Assembly (NCBI GenBank): GCA_963725175.1
Contig: CAVRXH010000006.1
Location: forward strand, 992,001 to 1,056,000
DNA length: 64,000 nt
Source: DASUBV01 sp963725175
GTDB lineage: Bacteria; Actinomycetota; Actinomycetes; Streptosporangiales; Streptosporangiaceae
Direction: 5' to 3'
Position 1 is the stretch's first letter. Each line of letters begins with the position of its first letter. The notes beneath the pieces were generated by a model, which was given only the letters and a program-made list of their open reading frames with translations, was not told the origin of the DNA and ran no database searches. A program made the position numbers and the translations under genes. Of the stretch, positions 34,754 to 43,572 are shown in pieces.

Positions 34754-35719
34754 TTAGCCGAGGCGCGCGGCGATCTCCTGAGCGGCCTCGGCGCCGTAGG
34801 CGGCGGTCAGCCGCTCGGCCATCCGCAGCGGTTCGACGACGTACTCCTGCGGGCCGGTGGTCTCCAGCACCATGACGGCGAGCAGGTTGCCGAGCTGGGC
34901 CGCGCGCTCCAGGCTGAGCCCCCAGCTCACGGCGGACAGGAAGCCGGAACGGAAGGCGTCGCCGGCTCCCGTCGGCTCGGCCGGCGTCACGTCCGGGATC
35001 GGCCCGACGAGCACGGGCTGCTCTCCCGTCCGGTCCACCCGGGCGCCGGCCGCGCCGAGCGTGGTGACCCGCACGCCGACCTGCCCGGTCACCTCGGCCG
35101 CGCTCCAGCCGCTCTTCTGCTCGATCATCTCGGCCTCGTACTCGTTGCTGAACAGGTAAGCGGCGCCGGACACCACTTCCCGCACCTGGTCGCCGTCCAT
35201 CCGGGCGAGCTGCCAGGAGGTGTCGGCGGCGAACGGGATCTGATGCTGGCGGCACTGGGCGGTGAAGGCGAACATCGCGTCCGGGTCACCGGGGCTGATC
35301 AGCACCAGGTCGGTCTGGCCCGCGAGCTCGCCCAGGTCGATGCGGCCGTCCTCGCTCATCGCGCCGGGATAGAACGAGGCGATCTGGTTCATGTCGGCAT
35401 CGGTGGTGCCGATGAACCTGGCGGTGTGCTGCCGCTGCGACTCCCGCACCCCGCTGGTGTCCACGCCGTGGGAATCCAGCCAGGCCCGGTACTCGGCGAA
35501 GTCCTTGCCGACCGTGCCGACCAGCAGCGGCCGCAGGCCCAGGCAGCCCAGCCCGAACACGATGTTAGCGGCCACCCCGCCCCGGCGGATCTCCAGGTTG
35601 TCCACCAGGAACGACAGGGCGACCTTGTCCAGCTTGTCCGGCATGAGCTGCTCGACGAACCGGCCGGGGAACGTCATCAGGTGGTCAGTCGCGATTGAAC
35701 CAGTCACGGCAATGCGCAC
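34754..35719 (-). CDS. PfkB-family carbohydrate/adenosine kinase
   Basis: GTG 35719 (upstream AAGGAT) gives 321 residues starting VRIAVTGSIATDHLM. It has the PfkB entry motif GGVAANIVFGLGCLG and the catalytic GAGDAFRSGF near the C-terminus, with Asp as base. Relatives in this genomic position are annotated as carbohydrate kinases and are close to adenosine kinase of actinobacteria. The true substrate cannot be read from the sequence. Confidence 0.88.
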   Translation of the reverse strand: MRIAVTGSIATDHLMTFPGRFVEQLMPDKLDKVALSFLVDNLEIRRGGVAANIVFGLGCLGLRPLLVGTVGKDFAEYRAWLDSHGVDTSGVRESQRQHTARFIGTTDADMNQIASFYPGAMSEDGRIDLGELAGQTDLVLISPGDPDAMFAFTAQCRQHQIPFAADTSWQLARMDGDQVREVVSGAAYLFSNEYEAEMIEQKSGWSAAEVTGQVGVRVTTLGAAGARVDRTGEQPVLVGPIPDVTPAEPTGAGDAFRSGFLSAVSWGLSLERAAQLGNLLAVMVLETTGPQEYVVEPLRMAERLTAAYGAEAAQEIAARLG

Positions 35720-35807
35720 AAGGGATCCTTCGGCAGGCGCGGGCGAGGACAGGACTAACACGGCGGTGTCAGGCTATCGCGGCCAGCGGGAGCCCCGGAA
35801 AGCGCGA

Positions 35808-35847
35808 ACGGCTACGGCGCGCCGCGCAGGCGGTGCGCCGTAGCCGT
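35808..35847 (-). terminator. Hairpin terminator downstream of erpA
   Basis: A 13-bp perfect stem (35808-35820 with 35835-35847, arm ACGGCTACGGCGC) follows the erpA stop by 17 bases in the direction of transcription. Confidence 0.7.
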
Positions 35848-35864
35848 CTGGCCGGGCTAGAAGA

Positions 35865-36215
35865 TCAGTGGAACGAGTCGCCGCAGGCGCAGGAGCCCGA
35901 GGCGTTCGGGTTGTCGATCGTGAAGCCCTGCTTCTCGATCGTGTCCACGAAGTCGATGGTCGCACCGGACAGATAGGGCGAGCTCATCTTGTCGGTCACG
36001 ACCTCGACGGCCCCGAACCGGCTGATTACGTCGCCGTCCACCGAGCGCTCGTCAAAGTAGAGCTGGTACCGCAGGCCCGAGCAGCCGCCTGGCTGGACCG
36101 CGATGCGCAGCCGCAGGTCGTCACGGCCCTCCTGCTCCAGCAGCGCACCGACCTTGGCCGCCGCGCCCTCACTGAGGATGATGCCCTGGGTGGCAGTCTG
36201 GTCCTGAACTGTCAT
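35865..36215 (-). CDS. erpA: A-type iron-sulfur cluster carrier ErpA/HesB family
   Basis: The 116-residue protein has the three conserved cysteines of A-type carriers: one in QPGGCSGLRY and two in the C-terminal SCACGDSF. It accepts a cluster from the assembly scaffold and delivers it to apoproteins. It lies upstream of the PfkB kinase in the conserved order and ends in a hairpin terminator. Confidence 0.93.
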   Translation of the reverse strand: MTVQDQTATQGIILSEGAAAKVGALLEQEGRDDLRLRIAVQPGGCSGLRYQLYFDERSVDGDVISRFGAVEVVTDKMSSPYLSGATIDFVDTIEKQGFTIDNPNASGSCACGDSFH

Positions 36216-36350
36216 CTGGATGAGTCTCCCGGTCCGACTGGCCCGCGCCCCTGCGGCGCAGCCCCGTTACCTGCACTACCAACCATATGCCCTGCCCCGG
36301 CATTCCGGCGATGGCCGCCGGCCAAGTACGCCTGGTCAGGGTGCGCCTGA

Positions 36351-36923
36351 TTAGAGGCCGGGAGCGCCCCAGACGGGGAACCACCGGCCCAGCTCGGGCT
36401 CGATCTTGAGGTCGTTCTGCAGCACCCCGCGCATCTGCAGCTCAAGGCCGTTGTCGCGGCGCTCGCCCGACTTGGGGGCGAACGGGTAGAACGTCCCGCG
36501 CTTATACAGGTAGACCAGCCCGAGGTTGCGCCCTCCGGTGTCCTTGAACGACATGATCGTGCAGAGCAGCTGCGGGCCGAAGCCGCCCAGTTCCAGCGAG
36601 GAATTCACCGCGTGCAGGTTGGTCACCAGGCCCTCGGGGTCGCCAGGGTCATGGCGGCAGACCAGCCAGGAGAACCCGTAAGAGTCGGTGGACACCTGCA
36701 CCGCGTTGCGGTCCTCGCCCATGCTGAGCAGCTCGCGGACGTCCTTCTCGATGTCGCTGAACGCCCGGCCCTCGGCCGACCGGAAGCACACCGACCCCGC
36801 GCCGGTCGGGGTGAAGTCGGTCGCCGCCTGGAGGGTGATCGCCGCGCCGGGCAGGGCGAAGAGGTTATCCAGGTTCGGCGGCGCCGGCTTGGTACGGCCC
36901 AGCAGGGTGTCGAGGAATCCCAA
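36351..36923 (-). CDS. pspAB: PspA-associated protein PspAB
   Basis: The 190-residue soluble protein starts MGFLDTLLGRTKPAPPNLDNLFALP and contains SVCFRSAEGRAFSDIEKDV and GLVYLYKRGTFYPFAP, the pattern of PspAB proteins that follow htpX in actinobacterial psp operons. It is 13 bases downstream of htpX. Its role in the phage-shock/membrane-stress response is known only by association. Confidence 0.82.
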   Translation of the reverse strand: MGFLDTLLGRTKPAPPNLDNLFALPGAAITLQAATDFTPTGAGSVCFRSAEGRAFSDIEKDVRELLSMGEDRNAVQVSTDSYGFSWLVCRHDPGDPEGLVTNLHAVNSSLELGGFGPQLLCTIMSFKDTGGRNLGLVYLYKRGTFYPFAPKSGERRDNGLELQMRGVLQNDLKIEPELGRWFPVWGAPGL

Positions 36924-36936
36924 GCGTGCTGCGCTC

Positions 36937-37911
36937 CTACTGGCCGAGCTGCTGAGAGATCTTGTCCAGCTGCTTGAGCCGCTTGTCGAGGGACGGGTGG
37001 GTGGAGAAGATCGCGGACAGGCTCAGCTCGCCGCGCTTGCTCGACAGCGCCGGGGTGAAGTAGAAGGCGTTCAGCGGCTCGGCGGCGCGCAGGTCCCTGG
37101 TGGGAATCCTGGCCATCTCGCCGGTCACCTTCACCAGCGCGCTGGCCAGGGCATGCGGGCGGCCGGTGAGCAGCGCCCCGGACCGGTCGGCGGACAGCTC
37201 CCGGTACCTGGACAGGAGCCGGATCAGCAGGAAGCTGATGGCGTAGACGACCATCCCGACCAGCATCACGATCAGCATGATGGGCAGGGCGTTCTGGTCG
37301 TTGTTGCCCCGGCCGCCGCGACGGCCGCCGCCCCCGCCGAACAGCTCGGAGTAGAAGGCGAACCTGACCAGCAGCGCGGCGACGATGCCGAGGAACGAGG
37401 CCATCGTCATCACCGCGACGTCCTTGTGCGCCACGTGCGACATCTCGTGCGCCAGGACGCCCTCAAGCTCCTCGTTGTCGTCCAGCTTGTCCAGCAGGCC
37501 GCGGGTGGCGCAGAGGACCGCCACCTTGCTGCTGCGGCCGGTGGCGAAGGCGTTGGGCATGGCGGTCGGCGCGATGGCAACGCGCGGCTTGGGCATGTTG
37601 GCCAGCGCGCAGAGCCGGTCCACGATGGCGTGCAGCCGGGCCGCCTCCGGGCCGTCATCCGGACCCACGATCCGGGCGCCCGAGGTGCGGATCGCGATCT
37701 TGTCCGACCAGTAGTAGGACCCGAACGCCGCGCCGATGCCGATCAGTGCCGCGAAGATGACCAGGCCGTCGCCGCTTGACCCCTTGCTGTAGACGTTCAG
37801 CAGGAAGAACAGGCCGACGATCAGCCCGACGAAGACAAGCCCGAGCAGGAACATCGTCGCGCCCATGCGCGCGATGAGGCCGGGGTCAGACGCGTAGCGA
37901 GTTCGCGCCAT
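36937..37911 (-). CDS. htpX: Membrane zinc metalloprotease HtpX
   Basis: The 324-residue M48 peptidase has two N-terminal membrane helices (MFLLGLVFVGLIVGLFFLL and VIFAALIGIGAAFGSYYW), zinc motif H155-E-x2-H159 (AHEMSH) and two further hydrophobic segments. It degrades misfolded membrane proteins. Its position between pspAA and pspAB links it to the envelope-stress module led by pspA. Confidence 0.93.
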   Translation of the reverse strand: MARTRYASDPGLIARMGATMFLLGLVFVGLIVGLFFLLNVYSKGSSGDGLVIFAALIGIGAAFGSYYWSDKIAIRTSGARIVGPDDGPEAARLHAIVDRLCALANMPKPRVAIAPTAMPNAFATGRSSKVAVLCATRGLLDKLDDNEELEGVLAHEMSHVAHKDVAVMTMASFLGIVAALLVRFAFYSELFGGGGGRRGGRGNNDQNALPIMLIVMLVGMVVYAISFLLIRLLSRYRELSADRSGALLTGRPHALASALVKVTGEMARIPTRDLRAAEPLNAFYFTPALSSKRGELSLSAIFSTHPSLDKRLKQLDKISQQLGQ

Positions 37912-38007
37912 CTGGGGGCGCCTCCGTTTCCTCAGCGGTCCCCGGTCGGGAACCGCCTTACTTCATTACATAGCTACAACGATCTGACGCCGGTGATCGT
38001 TCCCCGG

Positions 38008-38287
38008 TCAGCCGGGGATCAGCCCGTCCCCGGCGAGCAGCCTGCGCACGTCGTCCATTGTGGCGTCTGCCTGCGGCAGGATCAGCGAGGACGGCTCAAG
38101 CGCGTCCGGCTCGGCCGGGCGAGCCGAGCTCCCTGACCCGGCCAAGCAGGGCCGATAGCGCGGTGGCGAACCCGGCCTCGTCGCCGCGCTCCACGGCCGC
38201 CTCCAGCTTGGCGTCGAGCTCGTTCAGCTCGGGCAGCGCCGAGTCCACGATCTCCAGCTGGCCCTCTCCCAGGATCCGGACGATCAC
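38008..38287 (-). CDS. pspAA: PspA-associated protein PspAA (one-base frameshift as written)
   Basis: GTG 38287 overlaps the pspA stop as GTGA. The first frame reads MIVRILGEGQLEIVDSALPELNELD, the usual PspAA start, up to RVRELGSP. The rest (EPDALEPSSLILPQADAT, then RRLLAGDGLIPG) is in another frame, so the frame as written stops after 63 residues. A surplus base in the GGG run at 38117-38119 accounts for it; repair yields 92 residues, the normal family length. PspAA works with PspA and HtpX in membrane stress. Confidence 0.82.
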
Positions 38288-39081
38288 TGCGGGTCACCCA
38301 CCTGCTTCTCGGCTGGAGAGGCGGTCGCGGCACCGGCCGACTGGCCATCCTGGCCGCCCTCGATCTCCTTCGGCGCCTCGCCCTGGTCAAGCTCGGCCTT
38401 CATCCTGGCCAGCTCGCTGTCCACGTCCCGGCCCCCGCCCATCCGGTCCAGCTCGGCCTGGATGTCATCGCGGGGGCCGCCGACCACGTCGTCGAGCGCG
38501 CCAGAGGCCATCAGCTCATCCAGCGCGCCGGCGCGCGCCTTCATCTGCTCGGTCTTGTCCTCGGCCCGCTGGATGGCCATGCCGACATCGCCCATTTCCT
38601 CGGAGATGCCGGTGAATGCCTCGCTGATCCTGGTCTGTGCCTCGGCGGCCGTGTAGGTGGCCTTGATGGTCTCCTTCTTGGTGCGGAAGGCGTCCACCTT
38701 GGCCTGCAGCCGCTGCGAGGCGCCGGTCAGCTTCTCCTCCTCGCCCTGAAGCGAGGTGTACTGCGTCTGGAGGTCGCTGAGCTGGGAGGCTACGCCGGAC
38801 TTGCGGGTCAGCGCCTCGCGGGCGAGGTCCTCGCGACCGGCCGCCAGCGAGTCCCTGGCCTGCCGGTCGAGCTTGTCGGAGGACTGCTGGAGCTGATTGA
38901 TCTGCAGCTCGACGCGCTTGCGCGAGGTAGCCACATCCGCGACGCCCCGGCGCACCTTCTGCAGGAGCTCCAGCTGCGTCTGGTAGGAGTAGTCCAGCGT
39001 CTCCCGAGGGTCCTCCATGCGGTCCAGGGCCTTATTGGCCTTGGCCCGGAAGAGTGTGGACACTCTCTTCATTACGCCCAT
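38284..39081 (-). CDS. pspA: Phage-shock protein A / Vipp1 homologue
   Basis: The predicted 265-residue protein is a long coiled coil beginning MGVMKRVSTLFRAKANKALD and EDPRETLDYSYQTQLELLQ, the signature of actinobacterial PspA. It binds stressed membranes as ESCRT-III-like oligomers. Three in-frame ATGs compete (39093, 39081, 39072); 39081 is preferred from spacing to a GGGGATGG stretch and from homologue starts, with moderate certainty. A Gln/Gly-rich tail ends the protein. It leads the pspA-pspAA-htpX-pspAB run. Confidence 0.9.
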   Translation of the reverse strand: MGVMKRVSTLFRAKANKALDRMEDPRETLDYSYQTQLELLQKVRRGVADVATSRKRVELQINQLQQSSDKLDRQARDSLAAGREDLAREALTRKSGVASQLSDLQTQYTSLQGEEEKLTGASQRLQAKVDAFRTKKETIKATYTAAEAQTRISEAFTGISEEMGDVGMAIQRAEDKTEQMKARAGALDELMASGALDDVVGGPRDDIQAELDRMGGGRDVDSELARMKAELDQGEAPKEIEGGQDGQSAGAATASPAEKQVGDPQ

Positions 39082-39263
39082 GGGCGCGACCATCCCCTCA
39101 TACATGTACACCGCTGCCGCAGCGCGGCAGTGCCGCGGACTAGCGGCCTGCGAGAGGCAACGGACATTGCCGGCACGTGTGGCTTCCACCCTACGACGCC
39201 CTGATACCCCCGTCAGCACGCAGGGCTCGTCCGTAGCTGGCGATCTGCGGCCGTTCGTCCCGG

Positions 39264-39269
39264 TAGGCT
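39264..39269 (+). promoter_or_regulatory. Leaderless -10 element for the DUF3043 gene
   Basis: TAGGCT (TANNNT) ends 7 bases before GTG 39277, which lacks a Shine-Dalgarno sequence. This is the standard leaderless arrangement in actinobacteria. Confidence 0.6.
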
Positions 39270-39276
39270 GAGCAGC

Positions 39277-39891
39277 GTGTTCCGACGACGCGCCAGCGAT
39301 GCGCCCGCCTTGCTAGAAGAGGAGCCCGAGGCCGGGCCAGAGCAGGACGGCCAGGAGGGTTCCCGCCCCGGCTTCACGGCGGCCAAGGGCAGGCCCACGC
39401 CCAAGCGCAGCGAGGTCGAGAAGCGCCGCCGCCAGCCCTACACCGCGCCCGGCGACCGCAAGGCCGCCTCGCAGCAGTCCAGGGACCGGGACCGGGTCAC
39501 CAGGCAGCGCCGGATGGAGGCGATGCGCCGCGGCGAGGACTGGGCGCTGCCCCGCAAGGACCAGGGCAAGGTGCGCGCGCTCGCCCGCGACGTGGTGGAC
39601 GCCAGGCGCGGCATCAGCGAGTACTACCTGTACGGGGTTGCCGTGCTGGTGCTGCTGCTGTTCATCCCCGGGCTGCGCGGCAGCGGGATCGTGGACGTCC
39701 TGATCGTGGCCATCCTGCTGATCATCATCGGCGAGGGCTGGTGGGTGAGCCGCCGGGTCATCGCCCTGGCGCAGGAGCGGTTCCCCGGCGAGAGCGTGCG
39801 CGGCGTGCGAATGTACACGGCGCTGCGCGGCACCCAGCTTCGCCGGCTCCGGATGCCGTCACCGCGGGTCAAGATCGGCGACAAGGTCTGA
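39277..39891 (+). CDS. DUF3043 membrane protein
   Basis: The 204-residue protein has a basic, charged N-terminal half with KRSEVEKRRRQPYTAP and RRMEAMRRGEDWALPRKDQGKVRALARD, typical of DUF3043. Two transmembrane helices follow (YLYGVAVLVLLLFIPGL and VDVLIVAILLIIIGEGWWV), then a basic C-terminal part. The family is widespread in actinobacteria and its function is unknown. The GTG start is supported by a leaderless promoter. Confidence 0.85.
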   Translation: MFRRRASDAPALLEEEPEAGPEQDGQEGSRPGFTAAKGRPTPKRSEVEKRRRQPYTAPGDRKAASQQSRDRDRVTRQRRMEAMRRGEDWALPRKDQGKVRALARDVVDARRGISEYYLYGVAVLVLLLFIPGLRGSGIVDVLIVAILLIIIGEGWWVSRRVIALAQERFPGESVRGVRMYTALRGTQLRRLRMPSPRVKIGDKV

Positions 39892-39931
39892 CTTAGCAGG
39901 CCAGCGGGCGGGCCAATAAGTACGGGGCCGC

Positions 39932-39937
39932 TAAGTT
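39932..39937 (+). promoter_or_regulatory. Leaderless -10 element for the aldo/keto reductase gene
   Basis: TAAGTT (TANNNT) ends 7 bases before ATG 39945, and no ribosome site is present, implying leaderless transcription. Confidence 0.6.
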
Positions 39938-39944
39938 AGGCGGC

Positions 39945-40943
39945 ATGGAATACCGCCACCTCGGCCGCAGCGGCCTGAAGATCAGCGAGATCGCCTACGG
40001 CAACTGGATTACCCACGGCTCCCAGGTTGAGGAGGACGCGGCGCGTGCCTGCGTCGCGGCCGCACTCGACGCTGGCGTCACCACCTTCGACACCGCCGAC
40101 GTCTACGCCGGCACCAAAGCCGAGGAAGTGCTCGGCCGCGCCCTGCACGGGATTCGCCGCGAGTCGCTGGAGATCTTCACCAAGGTCTACTGGCCGACCG
40201 GGCCCGGCCAGAACGACCGTGGCCTGTCCCGCAAGCACATCATGGAGTCCGCGCACGCCTCGCTGCGCCGGCTGCAGACCGACTATGTAGACCTGTACCA
40301 GGCCCACCGCTTCGACCACGAGACCCCGCTGGAAGAGACGATGCGGGCCTTCGACGACCTGGTGCGCCAGGGCAAGGCGCTGTACATCGGCGTCTCGGAG
40401 TGGCGCGCCGAGGAGATCGCGGCCGCGCTGCGCATCGCCGCCGACCTCGGCCTGGACCGGATCGTGTCCAATCAGCCCGAGTACAACATGGCCTGGCGGG
40501 TGATCGAGTCCGAGGTCGTGCCGCTGTGCGAGAAGGAAGGCATCGGCCAGGTCTGCTTCTCGCCCATCGCGCAGGGCGTGCTGACCGGCAAGTACCTGCC
40601 GGGCCAGGCGCCGCCCGCGGGGTCGCGGGCGACCGATGAGCGCGGCGGCGGGTTCATGACGGACCTGCTGACCGAGGACCTGCTGACGAGGGTGCAGCAG
40701 CTCAAGCCGCTGGCGGCCGAGGCCGGGCTGAGCATGGCCCAGCTCGCGGTGGCCTGGGTGCTGCAGAACCCGAACGTGTCGGCGGCGATCGTCGGCGCCA
40801 CCCGGCCCGAGCAGGTGCGCGACAACGTCGGCGCCTCCGGGGTCCGGCTGGACGCCGACCTCCTCGCCAAGATCGACGAGGTCCTCGGCCCGGTGATCGT
40901 CTCCGACCCGGCCGAGACGGTCAGCCCGCCGAGCCGCCCGTAA
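39945..40943 (+). CDS. Aldo/keto reductase (Kv-beta-like)
   Basis: The 332-residue TIM-barrel protein begins MEYRHLGRSGLKISEIAYG. It has the catalytic Asp-Tyr-Lys-His pieces (TFDTADVYAGTKAEEVLG, IFTKVYWPTG, YQAHRFDHETPLEET) and C-terminal NADPH-binding SAAIVGATRPEQVRDN. The start MEYRxLGxSGLKxS and the AKR6-type layout place it with Kv-beta/YghZ-like oxidoreductases. The physiological substrate is unknown. Confidence 0.9.
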   Translation: MEYRHLGRSGLKISEIAYGNWITHGSQVEEDAARACVAAALDAGVTTFDTADVYAGTKAEEVLGRALHGIRRESLEIFTKVYWPTGPGQNDRGLSRKHIMESAHASLRRLQTDYVDLYQAHRFDHETPLEETMRAFDDLVRQGKALYIGVSEWRAEEIAAALRIAADLGLDRIVSNQPEYNMAWRVIESEVVPLCEKEGIGQVCFSPIAQGVLTGKYLPGQAPPAGSRATDERGGGFMTDLLTEDLLTRVQQLKPLAAEAGLSMAQLAVAWVLQNPNVSAAIVGATRPEQVRDNVGASGVRLDADLLAKIDEVLGPVIVSDPAETVSPPSRP

Positions 40944-41031
40944 CGGCTCGCACGTCGCGCGCGGCGCGGTCCCGCGATTCGGCGGGGCCGCGCCCGCAGT
41001 TCGGGCAGCACGCGCGGCGCTGGCGAGACCG

Positions 41032-41235
41032 TCAGGCCGGCGGGGCCAGGCTCATCGGGCCGTACTCGACCCGGCCGTCCTCCACCAGGCTGACCTGCTC
41101 GACACCGCCGTCGAGCAGTTCGCGCCAGTGCTCCCCCAGCCAGCTCTCCGCGTCACCCTGGCTGCCGAAGGTCTCCTTCGCCAGCTCGCGGGACGCCGTC
41201 GCGTCGGTGTTCTCGCTCTGCCAGGTCCAGGTCAT
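41032..41235 (-). CDS. Small conserved actinobacterial protein
   Basis: ATG 41235 follows CGAGGG and gives 67 residues starting MTWTWQSEN and containing FGSQGDAESWLGEHWRELLDGG. I recognise this as a common small actinobacterial family with a conserved Gln-x-x-A-E-S-W-x-G-E-x-W-R-E-L core, but it has no assigned function. It diverges from the cobU fusion gene by about 90 bases. Confidence 0.75.
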   Translation of the reverse strand: MTWTWQSENTDATASRELAKETFGSQGDAESWLGEHWRELLDGGVEQVSLVEDGRVEYGPMSLAPPA

Positions 41236-41325
41236 GACTCGCCCTCGGTAACTAGGATCGGGCCGGTCGCAGCGGCCGGCGGACGCCGGCCCATCGTAAG
41301 TCACTGACATGGCGAGGGCAGGGCA

Positions 41326-42501
41326 TTGGACGTCCGGTTTCTGGGCACCGGCGGGTCGGCGGGCTGGCCGCAGGCGGGCTGCCGGTGCGCGTCGTGCCTG
41401 CGTGCGGCCGTCGGCGGCGGGCGTCAGCCGGGCCGTCTGCTCGTGGATGGCGTGCTGCTAATCGAGCCGGGCCGCGCGCCGGCGCCGGTGGCCGGGGCCG
41501 GCGGGGCGGGCGGCACTGGGCCAGGCGGGCACCGGGTCACGCGGGTGCCGGGCGGCTGGGACATCACCGGGCCGGACGGCGCCCGGCTGCTCGTGACCGC
41601 CGGACCGGGCCAGATCCCCGAGCCGCCGCCCGGCACCGCTGCGTTCGGCATCGTCGTTCTCGACCTTCTCGGCAACCCGGCCCAGCTCGGCGGGCTGCGG
41701 GCGCACGGCCTGGCCGGGCCGGCCACCATCGCCGCGCTCTGGTGCGCCGACCATCGGGTCCGGTCAGAACGGGAACTGGCGCGGCGGTGCGGGTTCTGGG
41801 ACGCGGTCGTTCCAGGTGACGGCGACACGCTGCGCGCGCCGGCCCCGCTGCCGGGCGGACCCGGCCACCAGGCTGGCTCCGTTCCGGCTCTGCCGCACCG
41901 GGCGCTGATCCTGGGCGGGGCGCGGTCGGGGAAATCGCGGGAGGCCGAGCTGCGGCTGGCGGCCGAGCCGGAGGTCACCTACGTGGCCGCCGGGCCGTAT
42001 CCCGGCGGGTGGACCGGGGCCGACGGCAGCCCGGACACCGAGTGGGCGAGGCGGGTCGCGGCGCACCGGGCCAGGCGGCCGGCGTGGTGGCGCACCATCG
42101 AGACCACCGACCTGGCCGCCGAGCTGCGGCGGCTGTCCGGGGCCGTGCTGGTGGACGGGATCGGCACCTGGCTGGCGGCGGTGCTGGACGCCGAGGGCGC
42201 CTGGGCCGAGCCGCCGGCCCACGCCGGCGCCCAGGACGCGGGGGTCGAGGACGCGGGGGGCACCGCCGGGCGGGCGCAGGCCGGGATCGAGGCCAGGGTC
42301 GACGATCTGGTGGCGGCCTGGCGGGCCACCGGAGTCCGGCTGGTGGCGGTCAGCGACCAGGTCGGCTCGGGCGTGGTGCCCGCGTTCGCGGCGGGACGGC
42401 TGTTCCGCGACCAGCTCGGCTGGCTGAACCAGCGGCTCGCGGCGGAATCCGAGGAGACCATGCTGGTCGTGGCGGGCCTCCCGGTCGCGCTCCAAACGTG
42501 A
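41326..42501 (+). CDS. cobU: Adenosylcobinamide kinase/guanylyltransferase (CobU) with metallo-beta-lactamase-like N-terminus
   Basis: The TTG start at 41326 follows GAGGGCAGGGC and gives 391 residues. Residues 1-185 begin VRFLGTGGSAGWPQAGCRCASC, like the MBL-fold PhnP group, but no HxHxDH metal motif is present. Residues from about 190 form CobU: P-loop LILGGARSGKS, EVTYVAAGPYP, AHRARRPAWWRTIET (GMP-accepting His region), LVDGIGTWL and VSDQVGSGVVP. It phosphorylates and guanylylates cobinamide in B12 assembly or salvage. The N-terminal part may be a degenerate domain. Similar fusions exist in other actinomycetes. Confidence 0.86.
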   Translation: MDVRFLGTGGSAGWPQAGCRCASCLRAAVGGGRQPGRLLVDGVLLIEPGRAPAPVAGAGGAGGTGPGGHRVTRVPGGWDITGPDGARLLVTAGPGQIPEPPPGTAAFGIVVLDLLGNPAQLGGLRAHGLAGPATIAALWCADHRVRSERELARRCGFWDAVVPGDGDTLRAPAPLPGGPGHQAGSVPALPHRALILGGARSGKSREAELRLAAEPEVTYVAAGPYPGGWTGADGSPDTEWARRVAAHRARRPAWWRTIETTDLAAELRRLSGAVLVDGIGTWLAAVLDAEGAWAEPPAHAGAQDAGVEDAGGTAGRAQAGIEARVDDLVAAWRATGVRLVAVSDQVGSGVVPAFAAGRLFRDQLGWLNQRLAAESEETMLVVAGLPVALQT

Positions 42502-42579
42502 TCGAATCGCTCCTAAGCATGGTTTTCGGAGCCCGAACCGCACGAGCGCGGTCTGGGAAACTGTTAAGTTCTATGGGCT

Positions 42580-42609
42580 AGCTCCGAGCCGGGCCCGGCT
42601 CCGGGAGCT
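42580..42609. terminator. Long GC palindrome between cobU and PfkB gene
   Basis: The arms AGCTCC and GAGCCGGG pair with CCCGGCTC and GGAGCT around a two-base interruption, giving a hairpin with virtually no loop (or a duplex palindrome). It is placed after cobU and before the PfkB start. It may be a terminator or a protein-binding palindrome. Confidence 0.5.
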
Positions 42610-42646
42610 GCCTGCTCAGCCCAGGTAATCAAGGTGGTGAGACGAC

Positions 42647-43540
42647 ATGACGCGGGTCGTCGTCGTTGGTGATCTCATGACGGACACGGTCGCTCATGCC
42701 GCCCTGCCGCTGGCCAGGGGCAGCGACACGCCTGCCGTCGTGACCATGCACGGCGGCGGCTCTGGCGCGAACATCGCCGCCTGGCTGGCCGTGGACGGCG
42801 CGGAGGTGGCCTTCGTGGGCCGCCGCGGCGCCGATATCGCCGGCCGGAACAGGGACATGGAGCTGATGGGTTACGGGGTGGACGCCCGCCTCGTGATGGA
42901 CCCGGAGCGGCCGACCGGCACCTGCGTGGTGATGGTCACCCACAAGGGCGACCACACGATGCTGTCCGACCCCGGCGCCAACGCCGCGCTCTCCCCCGAC
43001 GACCTGCCCAAGGACCTGTTCACGCCGGGCGGGCACCTGCACGTCTCCGGGTACACGCTGCTGAACGAGGGGTCCAGGCAGGCCACCCTCGCCGCCATGG
43101 CGCACGCCCAGCACGCCGGGATGACGATCTCGGTGGACGGCGCCTCGTCCGCGCCGCTTGAGCGGGTCGGCGCCGAGCCGTTCCTCCAGCTCACCAACGG
43201 CGCCGTGCTGCTGTTCGTGAACGCGGACCAGGGCCGGGTGCTGACCGGCCGCGAGGAGCCAGAGCAGGCCGCCAGGGTGCTGAACGCCTGGTACCCGCAC
43301 GTGGTGATGAAGCTCGGCGGTGACGGCGCGCTGTTCTACGCGAACGGGCGTCCCGACCCGGTCCGGGTGCCCCCGCCGCCGCTGGAGAAGCTGGTCGACA
43401 GGACCGGCGGGGGCGACGCGTTCACCGCGGGCTTCCTGCCCGCCTGGCTGGACAAGAAGCCCCCGGCGGAGGCCCTGGTCAGCGGCTGCCGACTGGCCGC
43501 GAGGGCACTGAGCCTCGTCGGCGCGCGGCCGCTGCTCTAG
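42647..43540 (+). CDS. PfkB/ribokinase-family sugar kinase
   Basis: The ATG at 42647 has AGGTGGTGAG upstream. The 297-residue protein opens MTRVVVVGDLMTDTV and has the PfkB motifs HGGGSGANIAAWLA (entry) and DRTGGGDAFTAGFLPAW (catalytic Asp and anion hole). It is distinct from the second PfkB protein at 34754-35719. The substrate is a sugar or nucleoside that cannot be specified. It is followed after 32 bases by the SDR gene, possibly in the same operon. Confidence 0.88.
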   Translation: MTRVVVVGDLMTDTVAHAALPLARGSDTPAVVTMHGGGSGANIAAWLAVDGAEVAFVGRRGADIAGRNRDMELMGYGVDARLVMDPERPTGTCVVMVTHKGDHTMLSDPGANAALSPDDLPKDLFTPGGHLHVSGYTLLNEGSRQATLAAMAHAQHAGMTISVDGASSAPLERVGAEPFLQLTNGAVLLFVNADQGRVLTGREEPEQAARVLNAWYPHVVMKLGGDGALFYANGRPDPVRVPPPPLEKLVDRTGGGDAFTAGFLPAWLDKKPPAEALVSGCRLAARALSLVGARPLL

Positions 43541-43572
43541 CCCGTGCCCGCGCGCGAAGACTGCCCGCTGGC

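Noticed and set aside
42502..42646. tRNA or small RNA gene between cobU and the PfkB gene
   Set aside because: The GC palindrome does not fold into a cloverleaf and there is no T-loop GGTTCGA-type sequence.
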